Shown piece by piece: positions 9,700-21,850 of a stretch of DNA of 64,000 nucleotides. The DNA is from Vitis vinifera (taxonomy: Eukaryota; Streptophyta; Magnoliopsida; Vitales; Vitaceae). The first letter of the stretch is position 1; every line of letters begins with the position of its first letter. The stretch is from contig NC_081819.1 in assembly GCF_030704535.1 (NCBI RefSeq), forward strand, positions 19,006,001-19,070,000, read 5' to 3'. Under the pieces are notes generated by a model. It was not told where the DNA came from, did not search any database, and worked only from the letters and a program-made list of their open reading frames with translations. Made by a program: the position numbers and the translations under genes.

Positions 9700-12600
9700 T
9701 GATGTGCTGTTATGGAAGTTAATAAATTTTGTGCTATGTAATGAATTAAGCTTCAGCCCAAAGGGTGTCTGAAGCCACAAGAAGTTATTGTTTTCGAGTG
9801 ATGATGAAGATAAACTCCTGAAAGTATGTGTACGGTGTACCACACAAAAACACAGTGAGAGATAAAACAACAACAAGGTGTCCAATAAGATGATCAAGTT
9901 TGGTGCATGATGACTCTGTCAAACTTCAATAACAGTTCTTGTTCTCTCCAGTAAGCTGATGTGGATTAAAGATTTGGTTAATGCAACATGAAGACTTCTA
10001 CTATGTGTGAAGTACATACCTAATGTGTGTGAAGTACATATATTTACGTGGAATGATAGTACAAAAGTTTGGAATGTATATGATAATAAAAAGGGTGCAT
10101 TTAATTGCTTCCTAGTTCATGAGAAGTTGTCCCTTATGCATTTTTAATATGCTCACTAGTTACATTGATCTCAACAGCCTGTAGCAATCAACACTTTCTT
10201 TTACTCTAGGTAATATAGAATGAAAAGCTAGATACTTTGATATGCTTGAGATAAACATGTAATCCCTTGGAGTGAACTATAGCCATCCTCAAGATTTACT
10301 TTAATTTCACATCAGATGCTCTCTATTTTTCAGTATGCATAGGGCTTGGGACTTCTCGATTTTTCAATTGACTCAGCCTGTAACCTAAAACAACATAGTT
10401 CAAAGTTATGCCTTTGGATTATGTCCCCCATCATAGTCCATTGGGTTCTTCGGCAAGGTTTCTATATTTTATGGAAGAGATCACTGCCTATGTCTTGGCC
10501 TCTAGCACTAGCAGCTCTTTGCTATTTGAATAGGAAATATTCTATTGGGGTGATTTTCAGTGCACGTTCAGGACCATTGTTTTTTGCTCCTTGACCGTGT
10601 AACAACAGGAAGTTCAAGGAGTGAAATCCCGGAAAGATGATCAATTCAATAGTAGTCTCGGACAGGCGCCACCCTTGTAAGCTTAGGACGAATACTACCC
10701 AACCAAGAGGAAGAGGAAGAAGACAAGGAGTTCAAAATCAAGAGAGCAGAAACAAGATGAGAGAAAGGGACATACAAAGAAAGCAAAATACTATACTTCT
10801 TGTCACTTTGGTACATTGGATTTTTCATAAGATCCACGAGACAACCAGTCACCATCATATTTCTTTAGCGAAACTAATCAAGGGTTTGGCGTTTGTCAAA
10901 GATATTTTATTTCCTAAGAGGAATCTAGACCTGAGCAGTGAGGCATTTGTTAACATCTTCTTCAAAACACTGCAAGACACAACTAAGATGGTTCAGGTTT
11001 CAGATGAGACATTTAGCAGGTCGAATGCCACAATAAAGTTCACTAATTCCTATAACAATTTCTGACACTTTTAGCAGAATCCAAGAAAGGGAATGCAAGT
11101 AGAATGCTATATTGAAAATTTACCTGTAATTTTGCCAACTACATAAATCAGTAGCAATCTTTCCTAAACCACACATCCAATCGAAGTGGTGAGTTTCAAT
11201 TTTTTTAGAGCAGTGAAATTAAATTATTTAAGACTTTATTGCTAACTGGGGCAGAAAACCATTTCTTCTCAGCATATTACGGCTCAATCGTTCCCAATCT
11301 CCCTCTAACCTCCGTTTGGCTGCCGATAAAATTGAGGAAAAGAAAATGAAATTTTTAAATATTCCGGTTGGCAGAAAACTGACCTCGATTTAGTACTAGT
11401 TCGCCTCAATAGAATGGAGACTCTTGTTTTCATGGATGCTAAACTAAAAACGTACATATTTGTAAAAGATTCAATGGTTCAATTCCTGTTCTCTTCTTTT
11501 CTCGGCAACCAAACAAGTTGTAAACACGGGGACCAAAGAGGAATATTTACCTGTATTTGGGGCGTGGGCATCACCACCAATAAACCCTAGACTAACCCAC
11601 TTCTTTCTCCAAGGGATGCATTTTTCGTTGGGTGGTAGAGGAAGTTGACCACCGAATATAGAAAACCTTTACCGTATAATAAAACGCTCCGTTTTGTGCC
11701 CATTCTGTGGAAAAGCACTTTTTGGTTCGGAGCTGTTTGTCCGTTTCGTCACCACCTTTTCTCCGTTTATGGTCGGGCCATCCATACACGTGATGTGAAA
11801 TTTTGTAAAACCCCGTTAGCCACCATCAATAATGTCATTTCTAATTAGCTTCCTATAAGTAAAGGACAAGCGTATTTGTAACAAGATGTATTTGAATGGT
11901 TTTTTCGAGCATATCCCTTCGAAATTTAAATTAATTTATGAAAAGAGAAAACAATAGTTTTCTTAAAAAGCATTTTTTACATTGAAAAATTTGATGTCAA
12001 ATGACTTTTTATTTTGATAAATAATGGTTTTTTTGGCTTAAAGTCGCATATTTTATGTTCAAGATTGTTTTTAATGTAACGATTCGAAACATTTATTACT
12101 TGTACAATTAATATAAATGTGGTTTGAATGGCCCCTTGTCCGTTTGATACTTTGGTGGAAAATGGATTTATACCTAGATAAATGTGGGGTCCACAAATTA
12201 TAAGAATGATATATAATGAAATTTTATAAATACGCAAAACTAAGTATTATAAAATAAAGTCAAATTATAATCAAACAAGTTAATTCATGTTAGGGTCAAA
12301 AGAGAATAAGGTAATATATATTTCGTCATTGACAATATTTTATAAAGGAAGATAAATTGTTGTACTCCCTCTAAATTCTTTGAATTAGTGAAATCAAAGC
12401 TCATAATGTGAAATTAAATGTTCTAATTTGACCTATAAATACATATGTTTTTCTTTAATATCAACATTTAAGAAAAATAAGAAGAGAAGATTTTGAAAAG
12501 TTTGACTTGAATAATAAGAGTTTATATTTGATTATACGATTTAAAAACAGTTTTTTATTTTTAAAAACAAGAAATTGTTTTTATAATTTTTTAATACTGT

Positions 12601-14627
12601 TTGGTTGTTATTTTTTATAAACAGTCTTTAAAAACAAAGTAAAAATAATAATAACTTTTGGAATATTTATTATTTATTGATTATATTATTAATTTAATAT
12701 GTATTTTTTGTATTTAATAGTATATATTAAATCATTTCCTCATGCGACTGAGATAAGCTATAACAATATAGTTATTCATGTCACGAGCTTATAATAATAC
12801 CGTTTAAAATATATTGTAATGATGTGATTTAAAAGAATAGATTATGAAATAATTTATTATAAAAGTATTATTTAAGCCTTTTTCATTTTCAATAATTATA
12901 AGTTTTTTTGGTTTTGATTTAAATTTTAAAAATTAAAAAATAGTTTAATTGTTGAACTAAACCAAATAAAACCCAAACAATTAAATTATTAAATTAAATT
13001 TCAATTAGTTTGGTTCTTAATGGAAAAAAAACCCAATTGATTTTAAATTTATTATTTTTGTTAAATCAAAATTCAATTAGTCTAGTTTGTAATAAAGAAT
13101 AAAAATCAAGGAAAAAAAATGAGTTTCAACACACCCCTATAAAAATAATCATAAAATAGGAATCTTTAAAAAATAACTCAGGTTTAATGTACTCATCGAT
13201 TAAATATGGTATTTAGAATGTTCAAATATAGTATTTTAATAGTGTAGTACTTTAAATTAAAAAGCGCATGACATGCTAATTATTTTTAAATTGTTACTTA
13301 AAAATTATATTTTATAAATTAAGGTTTTTATTTTATGGTTTTTTTCGTACAATTGTATCTAAATACACTTTTCCCAAATAAACACCGATGAAATCCCTTT
13401 GATTTTATTTTAAATTATCATTTAGAATATTTTCATTGTCATATTACTAATTTAATATTTATATTAATATTAAGGTGGTATTTGGAAATGATTTTTGTTT
13501 TCTATTTTTAAGAATTGAAATTAATAAGAACTCTCAAATAATTAGTGGAGATTTATATTAAAAAGATAATAATTTTTATAATTATTTAAAAAATTGAAGT
13601 ATCAACAAATTATTACTAACTCAAATTTTAAAAATTCGTATAATAATTCTTAGATCCCGTTTGACAATATTTTTTAAAGTGTTTTTTTATTATAAAAACA
13701 ATTAAAAGAGGTTTTTGCGGTGTAAAATAGGTATTTGAAAATATTTTGAAAAAAACTTTTAAAAATTTATAAAAAAACACTTGAAGTATTTTTTAAATAA
13801 GCAATTGGGACATGTTTTTTTAAAAAAATATTTGAAATTTTTTCATATATTCATAAAATATCATTTATTGCTATCATCAGTTGCCGTTTCACTCTTCGTT
13901 TTCCTTTTATTATCCTCTTCCTCTTTCATTTCATTTTCATAAAAATAAGTTTTTGAGTTTTTTTAATAACATAATTACTTATACTTTTTTAAAATAAAAG
14001 TTTTTGGTTTATTATAATAATTTACTTTTTAATAAATATTTGTTTTAGTAATTTATTATTTATTAAAAATAGTTTTGTAGTTATATGATATATTATTAAA
14101 AATATTACTTAAATCATTTTTTCAGATTATCATAAAAATATTTTTCACATAAGTTCCGTAAAATAAAACATTTTCGATAAAAACCACCGTCATTGGAAGC
14201 AATGCCAAATGGGCTCTTAATGACATTAGGTATATGTCTCTTTTATTTTTGGTTTTTTTTTATAAATAATTTTATATCTTATGTAGAAGATACTTTAACA
14301 CTTATTTAGACATACTTTATGCTTTTGATTTTAAAAACCATAAAATAATTTAAATAGGTCAATATGGATTAAATGGTTTAAAAATATAATTAGGTTAATA
14401 TTGAAATTATTAAATAAGTGAATATGAGTAAAATTCGTATCATGCAGACTTACTTCAAAATAACCCATTTATTAAAGAGTTATGCAGTTCGATACAATTT
14501 GACCCAAACCAATTTATATTGGATCCAAATCCGCAAAAAACGTGTTGGTTTTCTATCACGTTAGGGAAAATAGGCAAACATTGTAGTAGGTATAAGTTAT
14601 AATCCATCCTAAGTTCCTAACAACTAT
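9700..14627. other. Intergenic region, no gene recognised
   Basis: 9700-10100 is probably the 3' UTR of the ERF gene and holds a short direct duplication (GTGTGAAGTACATA at about 10007 and 10027). Two open frames between 10346 and 11065 have no recognisable product. 11860-14500 is very AT-rich, with phrases such as CGTTTGACAATATTTTTTAA (13658) and CTGTTTGGTTGTTATTTTTT (12597) that resemble ends of MITE-like foldback elements. No intact element was delimited. Confidence 0.45.
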
Positions 14628-14742
14628 AACGACGCCGTTTTGACGGATCAACGTATTCATGGATCACTTGTTGCCGGTCAGTTTCACCTTTCCAACCCTC
14701 CAATTGTCCCCTAAAAACTATGGTCTCGAAACGGCGTCGTTT
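14628..14742. promoter_or_regulatory. Pair of inverted CGACGCCG motifs in the RS40-like promoter
   Basis: AACGACGCCGTTT at 14628-14640 and its exact reverse complement AAACGGCGTCGTT at 14729-14741 lie about 100 bp apart, just upstream of the probable transcription start (about 14770). A related palindrome AACGACGTCGTT occurs at 55422-55433 upstream of the PP2-type F-box gene. Regulatory meaning is inferred from position and repetition. Confidence 0.5.
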
Positions 14743-14769
14743 AGGAAGTTTGGAATCTTTGGATTTACA

Positions 14770-16296
14770 TAGACGTTGCTGATCTCCAAAACCCTCATTC
14801 CGGAGTTGGTCGTTCCGCTGGAAAGCTTCAAAGGTAACATCGCCTTCTATCCATCTGAAAATTCTCAGATCTTTTATTGTAATATTTTCTTGGTGCTATG
14901 ATCTGCTGCATCCAATTCAGTTTCTCATCATCTTCGCTGCAAATCTTCTAACTGATGAATACCGATCTCTCTCTCTTTTTTCTTTTTTTCCTGATTTTGC
15001 TAACTACAGATCTGATTTTGCCTTTGAAAGCACTAATTTTGGTTCTGAAAAATCAGTTATCGAATGAATTAGTTTCTGATTCCGACACCAGTTCAATTTT
15101 TTGGTTCCTGAATCGAGAAAGTACTTGGAAAATGGCAATCAAATGGTGCTTTAATTTATTTGTGGTATTTGAGCTTTAGAGATGCTTTTCCTGCCTTTTA
15201 ATGTGACATAGGTTGATGTTGTTGTAGTGTAATCAGAGCCTTAGGGTTCTCTTTGTTACAGATCTGCTTCTGCTTTCTGTAAGTTTTAGGTTTGATCTTT
15301 ATTATCTCTGAGAATCCATAACAGGAGATTAGGATTTATTAATTGGAGAACTATTAAATTTTAAAGTGGAAGGGAGCATGTGGTCTGCCAATGAAGTCGG
15401 AAAAAAGGAGTGGATGACTGTTGGAGTATGCTTTTACCATTTCTTCATAGTCCTTTATTTATTTTTTTAATGGGTTTCTTCATAGTCCTTTATATAGGTG
15501 TATTTTTTGGAGGTTCTGAATTGAATTCAACAAAACTAGATCCTGGCTTAAATAGGTAGTGTAGTATTTCTAACACTTGAAAATATTTAGCTTTTAAGTA
15601 TTAAAAATGTTAAAAACACTTCCTAAAATCACTGTTAAACGTACTTTAGTTAGATTTCTGTTATTCTAGTTATCATAGGCTGAGGACAAACTCAGATAAC
15701 TGTTTTCAATTTTACCAAATGTCCAGAACTTATTCCTAGTTTTGATCTCTATTTATTTGTCTTTTGAATTCTTTATTTGCTGACATGTTATCTTAACTTG
15801 TCTGGGTGGTGTAGTTGGTTATCACGCTAGTGTCACACACTGGAGGTCCCTGGTTTGAATCTGGGCTCAGACATTTGCATTAATTTTACCCGTTAAAAAA
15901 AATAAAATTGTTGACATGTTATCGTAAAATGAGTGGGGAATTTCATGACAGTTAGCTGTACCTCAAAGCGTAGAGCTCATACTGTGAGAAGGCAAAATGC
16001 TTTGCTTCTGCTTTGCTCTTTTAAAATTGGCATTTTATCCATTACATGCATATATGTTCATGTGGATGCATGATGTGTGTGCTTTCTTAAGATAGCTATT
16101 CTAAGACAGAAATAAGTAATAATTTCATGGCTCAATTTTGTTAAGCATTGACATGCCTGTTTAGCATTGATGGTTGGTTATCTTCTAATAGCCTGACTGA
16201 ACACTTGTTTGACAAGGTTTTTGTCTGCCTTTTGTTTTGGTTTTGTTTTTACATTAAAGGATCAAGAGAGATTGTCTTGTTGGGAACTCAAGGAAT
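14770..16296 (+). other. 5' UTR exon and leader intron of the RS40-like gene
   Basis: A likely non-coding first exon ends at 14833 (CAAAG|GTAACA). The leader intron runs from 14834 to 16259, where TACATTAAAG precedes the exon that carries the ATG at 16297. The transcription start is not directly visible. The intron contains a retroposed tRNA copy (15781-15923) and a MITE-like fragment near 15570-15650. Confidence 0.6.
15781..15923 (+). mobile_element. Retroposed tRNA-Val(CAC) copy (tRNA pseudogene or SINE-like) with target-site duplications
   Basis: 15800-15873 reads as a tRNA-Val: acceptor arm GTCTGGG pairs with CTCAGAC, the anticodon loop GTCACAC gives anticodon CAC, and stems still pair with G-T wobbles. 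The T-loop reads GGTTTGAATC instead of GGTTCGAANC, so the conserved C56 has become T and the B-box is damaged. After the tRNA part comes about 20 bases and an A-rich tail (15895-15908). The 12-bp sequence TGACATGTTATC flanks it at 15781-15792 and 15912-15923. The tail and duplications show that it arrived by target-primed reverse transcription. It lies in the leader intron of the RS40-like gene, sense strand. Confidence 0.8.
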
Positions 16297-19200
16297 ATGA
16301 AGCCCATCTTTTGTGGCAACCTTGAGTATGATGCACGTCAGTCTGATGTTGAGCGACTGTTCAGAAGATATGGGAAGGTTGATAGGGTGGATCTGAAGTC
16401 CGGTTAGTTGTTTTGCTGCTTGAGTTAGTTTTTCCTTTTACTTTAAATCCTGTAAAAGTTTTGTTGTTTCAAATTGATAGTTGTCTTGTCCTTCATTACC
16501 ATATCAGTGTCTATTGGCTACCTTTAAATCTTGGTTTTTGTCATTACTTTTGTCATTTACTGTGGTTGGATGTCGAAGCCACCTATGGCAGCAAGCTGTT
16601 ACAATTAGAAGCATCAACCAGCTCTTGGTTTCGGCTAATGGTTTTAGTAATGTTCAATTTTGGATTTATGAGCGTATGGTTTCAGCATTAAGGAACGATC
16701 ATGATTTTGCAGTAATGTAGAAAATCTTGGACTGGTTTGTGAATGAAGTGTCGTTTTATGACACCTTATGTTGAGATACTTTGTGTTGAGAAGAACTGAA
16801 CATTATTATACATGCGTATAACATCTGGTGGTCCCTACTAGATAGAAGTTCATAATAGAATGCAGATTATAAGATTCTGCAGTGGGTCCTACAGGGACAA
16901 AGCAATTCAACATGGGATTGATGCCCTCGTACAAATGTGGGAGCTTTCTACTTTCTCTGGTTCCTCCGTTGCATGGCTGCAACATTGTTCAGACTACACG
17001 ACACAGCAATTAAAGTGCCTTCTCTTGTTGAGTCCTAATGGGGTTTCAGGATATAGCTAATAAAGGGGAAATTATCATGTACAACCATTGAAAAAATAAT
17101 CTTTTTAAAACGAACTCATTGACCCTTTTTCCTATCAGTTAGACCACATGAAGATGAAAAATTCCAGTTACATTTATTTTCTTAATTCTGTCTGTCGATC
17201 AGTGACCTTTTTGTGGTGAAAAAAATAAAATTGTTTTGCTCCTAAAACAGCATTGCAGATATGCCCTGTTGTTGTCAATGGAAGGACTAAAATGCTCATA
17301 TAATTTGTGCTCTCCCTCGTGGCTGTGGATTTTGAATATACCTTGAAATTTGCATCTAATTTCATCCTTTTCAGCATAGATGTTAAGGAACATACTATCT
17401 GGCAGCCGCTATGGAGAGGTCTGAGCTAATAGTTAAAAGGGTCAACATGTTTTTTGAAATAATTAATCTTTAAATGGTTGTATCTGTCATTTTCCCTTTA
17501 AGACAACAACTCTTTTGTTGAAGCATAAAACCCCCATACTCAACAATTTCTTTGACGCAGGATTACTTGGAATGCCCATGCTCTTATTGGATGGATGGGC
17601 CCTTCTGCATTTCTTTTCTAGCATTTGCCCAGACTTCGCCTTCCTGTGTTTTTCTGGAAGAACCAATCTGATCTGCAATGGCACTACCATCCTACATTCC
17701 CTGAGACACCATTGCCTTTTCATTCCTCATGACCTTTGCTCAGTCCTCAATTTCCGACATGTTTCAACATAGAAATCAATGCTGATCTCGCAGCCAGTGG
17801 CAGGTGTTGTGTTCACTTCTTGATAGGATTTTTTTATTTTTTTTATTTTTCCTTTTAAAAATTTCTTTTCCATTTTGGACCTGTCAACATTATCTTCTAC
17901 CGCACAATGTCCTCAGTGAGAGAATTCTTAACTCAGCCCTTTTTTTTTTCTCTTTAAGAAATATGTTTGTAAAAATAAATTTGTTCTTCTCTGGTTCCTT
18001 ACCATTCTGGTTTTGTAGGATTTGCTTTTGTTTATATGGATGATGAACGAGATGCAGAGGATGCAATTCGAAGACTTGACAGGACAGTATTTGGCAGAAA
18101 GGGGCGTCAACTTCGTGTTGAATGGACAAAGGTGAGTTTGGGGATGATTTGCAGTGCTTTAGAGGCCACAGAAACTTTGCATATTGTCTATAACAATTAT
18201 TGCATATCTAGGCATGCACAGGCACAAGATTCAGAGCAAGACTTTCTTTTGATATTTCACTTCTAAATTCCATTTTAGCTGATGGATTTTGTTTGAACTG
18301 TAACCAAATGGATTGACTACATTTTACATGTTATCAAAGATTCCCCTCCGTAATTTTTAATCTGATTTTTCTATTGATGTAATCCAACAAAATTCTGTCT
18401 TGCAGCAAGAACGAGGGATTAGAAGGCCTGGTGGTTCAAGAAAATCTTCAGCTAATATGAAACCCTCAAAAACCTTGTTTGTGATTAATTTTGATCCAAT
18501 TCATACTCGGACCAGGGATCTGGAGAGGCACTTTGACCTATATGGGAAAATATTGAACATAAGGATCAGAAGGAATTTTGCATTCATTCAGTTTGAATCA
18601 CAGGAGGATGCCACCAAAGCATTGGATGCAACAAACATGAGGTTTAATTCTCTTAATCTATTTCAACTAATTTTATTTTGGACCTAACTTTTTTTAGGTT
18701 TAATTTCCTTAAGCATTGGATGTGACAAACTTCAAGAATGAACTCTCTTGCAAATGCTAAACTGCGACACTAAGTTTTTTTTATTATAATCCTACTTAAC
18801 AGATCAAATACAATTTCCATGTTGAAGATCTGGGCCATAGTGTTCCACTTAGTTCTTCCAACAAATCTCTGAACTTGATGAATCCTGCTTCTGCTTCCAA
18901 AAGCATGGCAAACCTGATTTATATTAACTGTGGTTTATATTTAATTCTGATGTGCAGCAAGTTCATGGATCGGGTTATTTCAGTAGAATATGCGGCTCGA
19001 GATGATGATGATGATAGAAGAAATGGGTATAGCCCTGAAAGAAGAGGACGTGACATGTCTCCTGATAGGAGAAGTCATGATCGAGGGCGATCCCCAAGTC
19101 CATACCATAGGGATAGGGCTAGCCCAGACTATGGGCATGGAGCAAACGCAAATTCCAGGTCTGAACCGCGAGGAAGCCCTAACTATGACAGAGATGAAAG

Positions 19201-19407
19201 CCCAGTCAATGAGAGATACCACAGGTTAATATTATGTCCAAATACAGCTCATCTTGGATTCTTGGTCCTGCTTTTGTTCATTTTTTTTTTAATGTTTTGA
19301 CCTTTCATTTATCATAAGTACATTAAAATTTTACTAACTTCTCTTTTTTTTTTTATATCTTCTGATGCAGCCGATCACCCCCACCACGTGAAAGATCCCG
19401 ATCTTGA
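16297..19407 (+). CDS. RS40: Serine/arginine-rich splicing factor, RS40/RS41 type
   Basis: Five coding exons: 16297-16402, 18019-18131, 18406-18641, 18958-19224, 19371-19407. They give 252 residues with phases joining cleanly. RRM1 covers residues 2-73 (RNP2 IFCGNL, RNP1 FAFVYM). RRM2 covers about 95-163 (RNP2 LFVINF, RNP1 RNFAFIQF). From 165 an acidic DDDDD run is followed by an RS/SP-rich tail ([20 protein letters not shown], then [11 protein letters not shown]). This two-RRM layout belongs to the plant-specific RS subfamily; the MKPIFCGN start and the [13 protein letters not shown] segment resemble RS40/RS41 more than RS31. The tail is shorter than in Arabidopsis RS40/RS41. Role: nuclear pre-mRNA splicing regulator. 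The 1616-bp intron 16403-18018 interrupts RRM1 between RNP2 and RNP1, where members of this family undergo conserved alternative splicing. Retention would give a stop codon at once (TCC GGT TAG). Confidence 0.92.
17561..17803 (+). other. Candidate poison cassette exon in the RRM1 intron of the RS40-like gene
   Basis: A 243-nt stretch with acceptor TTTGACGCAG before 17561 and donor CAG|GTGTTG at 17804. Base composition is less AT-rich than the flanking intron. Joined in phase to exon 16297-16402 it stays open for about 70 codons and then meets TAG at 17770-17772. Inclusion would truncate the protein in RRM1. Plant RS-type SR genes are known for conserved alternative exons with premature stops in this intron; the exact borders here are inference. 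Confidence 0.4.
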
Positions 19408-19449
19408 GAAGACACAGAAGGGGGGCTCCAGGGTGACTGATTAGTGGGA

Positions 19450-21031
19450 CATTTCTGTCCTTAAAACTTTGTTACGGCCTCTGATTTTCAGGGCCTGGTT
19501 GTTCAACTCATATACGTGTCCTAATGACGATCATTAAGATTTTGAACTGTGACACGCTTCTGAACTTGTAGGTGTGATGTTTCTTGTATTAGTTCTGGTT
19601 CCTTGAACTTTCATTCTCCATGTTTTGAATCCTTAAGGGTTTTGAGATTTCATTATTTTAAAGTTTAAGAACAATCGTCTTAGGAGGCTCAGTGGCTGAA
19701 TTGAAATTTTCTTCTACAAGGGTCTCCCTCTTTGTTGATTTGAACCCACTTTTCTTGTGGTATCCCACACGCAGCATTGGTTTGTGCTGTTACACTGTCA
19801 AAGAAGTGTTTATCTACTTCGGATAATTAGTTTGTCGTACCTCTTGAAACAGAACTGTGATTCAAAATTTGTGTATGCCGACAAAAAGGAAACATGAACG
19901 CACAGCCACGTTATCCATGTTTTAGCAGTGAATAGGGACAATAGGGAAATAAGGGTTGACAATAGGTTTAGAAGACTGTCATTTTAAAGGGCTGCTTTCA
20001 ATTACATTAAGGTTAATTTCACCTACCTTTTTTGAACATTTGAATTTACACAATAATATTTCTGTTCCTTTTGGATTTTTGGAAAAAAACAGAGGTGTTT
20101 CATCCATGACTCAAAAAAGGTAGAGAAAGGTCAATTTTTGTTCCATTTTAAAGGCGCATAGAGACAAAATGTAGCGAGTCCAAGGGAGAAGAGAGGAAAC
20201 AAGAAAAGACCAAAACGTGAAAATATCAATGAAATGATATTGAAAACCCAACGACCTTTTTGGGTTCGTATGCAGAGGCGCTGCCGACAGCCTCACAGCC
20301 TGGCTGCGTGAAGCCAAAGGCAAAAGCTTTACGCTTTAAGCTTTAAGCCTTTTAGGCTTTTAGCCTCTGGCCTTCTGCACCCCCACGCCCATGCGTCTTG
20401 ATTACCTCCCTTACGCCCCCATTTCAAATCCATCATTCTCAAATTATGTCGAATTTTACTAACGTGGGCCAAGTCAAACCCCCTCCCAATGGCTAATGTT
20501 TGAGTTGAACTTCAACCTATGGTTTTTGTTAATACCGAAATTAGCATCACCGACGTGTTAGTTTTTACATATAAAAAGAAAAAGGAGAAAAGTGGCGGGG
20601 AGTTCGAGATCCGACAAAAATAAGGCAAAAAAAAAAAAAAATTGACATAATTTGATGGGTACTGAATACCAATTTCATTTATTATTTGGATTGTGAGACC
20701 AAATATGTCCCACTAATAAATTGATTCATCTCATCCATCTCCTCTCTATTCATGGGCTTTTGGGTTGGGCTCTAAATCAAAGAGGTAATTTATTTTTATT
20801 TTTTACTTTAATCCTCAATAATTACCAACTTTGGCAACATATGCCACGTTTTTGGTGGGTAAAAAAAAAAAATTGACACCCCTAAATTTTGTTTGGTCTT
20901 AGAGTTAATCAATCCATTGGATTATAGACTTTGGATTGATTTTGTGAAATGGAAAAAATATATGTTTTTACATTTAAAATTATTATGAAAGTATTTTTTA
21001 AATTTTATATTAAATTCTAAATTTCTTTTTT

Positions 21032-21085
<54 letters not shown>

Positions 21086-21600
21086 TTTTTAAATTTTTAA
21101 AAATAATAAAAAATAATGATTTTATCAACTTTACAACCTCAAAATTTTAAAATTTCTATTTTTATATAGAAGTTTATGATTTTAAAAACAAAAGATATTA
21201 TTGAATGTTATGAATAAAAAATCATTTTAATTATAATTATTTAAAAATGAGTTGCTTGATATTTACACTTCAACTTTTTTTTTTCTTTTTTTTAATGTAA
21301 GGCAAAAAATTATAAAAGAAATTAATTATTTAAAAAAATTTAAAATATTGAAATCATTATTATTCCGAATCCTTTTTCATCATTCACTATCATTGAAAAA
21401 CGTTGAATGAATGGAAACAAAAACAATAAAAATTGATTCAATCAATGAAAACATATAAAAAAATTAATATACGAGAATTCAAAAATTCAAAATATGGGAG
21501 TCGTCACAACGATTCCAAAAACACAAGTGGCAATTTCGAGATTTTAGAACCACTTCAAGTGCATTTCCGTAATTCACAGCCCTGCAACTACTTCTCTGTC
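19450..21600. other. 3' flank of the RS40-like gene and intergenic DNA
   Basis: 19408 to about 19650 is probably 3' UTR. 20310-20370 holds a short imperfect repeat of CTTTAAGC and AGCCTTTT units. From 20600 the DNA is AT-rich, with the AT microsatellite at 21034-21077. No coding sequence was recognised. Confidence 0.5.
21034..21077. repeat. (AT)n microsatellite, about 44 bp
   Basis: Uninterrupted AT dinucleotides for about 22 units, followed by a T run. Likely length-variable. Confidence 0.95.
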
Positions 21601-21615
21601 TTGTCTGTTTCTTTT

Positions 21616-21850
21616 CCACGTGGCTCCCCAATCGACCGTTGATGCAACTTTCAAAAAGGCGGTGCCGTACATTTTCATCACACGTGGCCTGAACTCGCCA
21701 CGTCACCTCCTCGGTAACGCAAAAGGATCGAAAAAAGCACATTCAAATTTCACCCAATCCCAACGGTCGGGTTTTCTGACTCCACCTGATTTACAGCCGT
21801 CTGATCCATAATCATGCTCGATATTTAAGCACTCAGTCTCTCTCTACAGC
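21616..21850 (+). promoter_or_regulatory. Promoter of the armadillo-repeat gene with three ACGT-core elements and TATA box
   Basis: CCACGTGG at 21616-21623 (palindromic G-box), CACGTGGC at 21681-21688 and GCCACGTCA at 21697-21705 are clustered within 90 bp. TATTTAAG at 21822-21829 is a good TATA box. A CT-rich leader with CTCTCTCTAC repeats follows from 21837. G-box/ABRE clusters usually bind bZIP or bHLH factors and often mean abscisic acid or light response; that response is inferred. Confidence 0.6.

Noticed and set aside
10346-11065. Two plus-strand open frames of 82 and 142 codons
   Set aside because: No recognisable domain, no splice context and low-complexity composition. Kept as unassigned intergenic DNA.
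15800-15873. Functional tRNA-Val gene
   Set aside because: B-box C56 is mutated, the T-stem depends on wobble pairs, and flanking duplications with an A-rich tail mark it as retroposed.
16413-16720. Open frames within the RRM1 intron of the RS40-like gene
   Set aside because: No good splice borders around them and no similarity; treated as intron.
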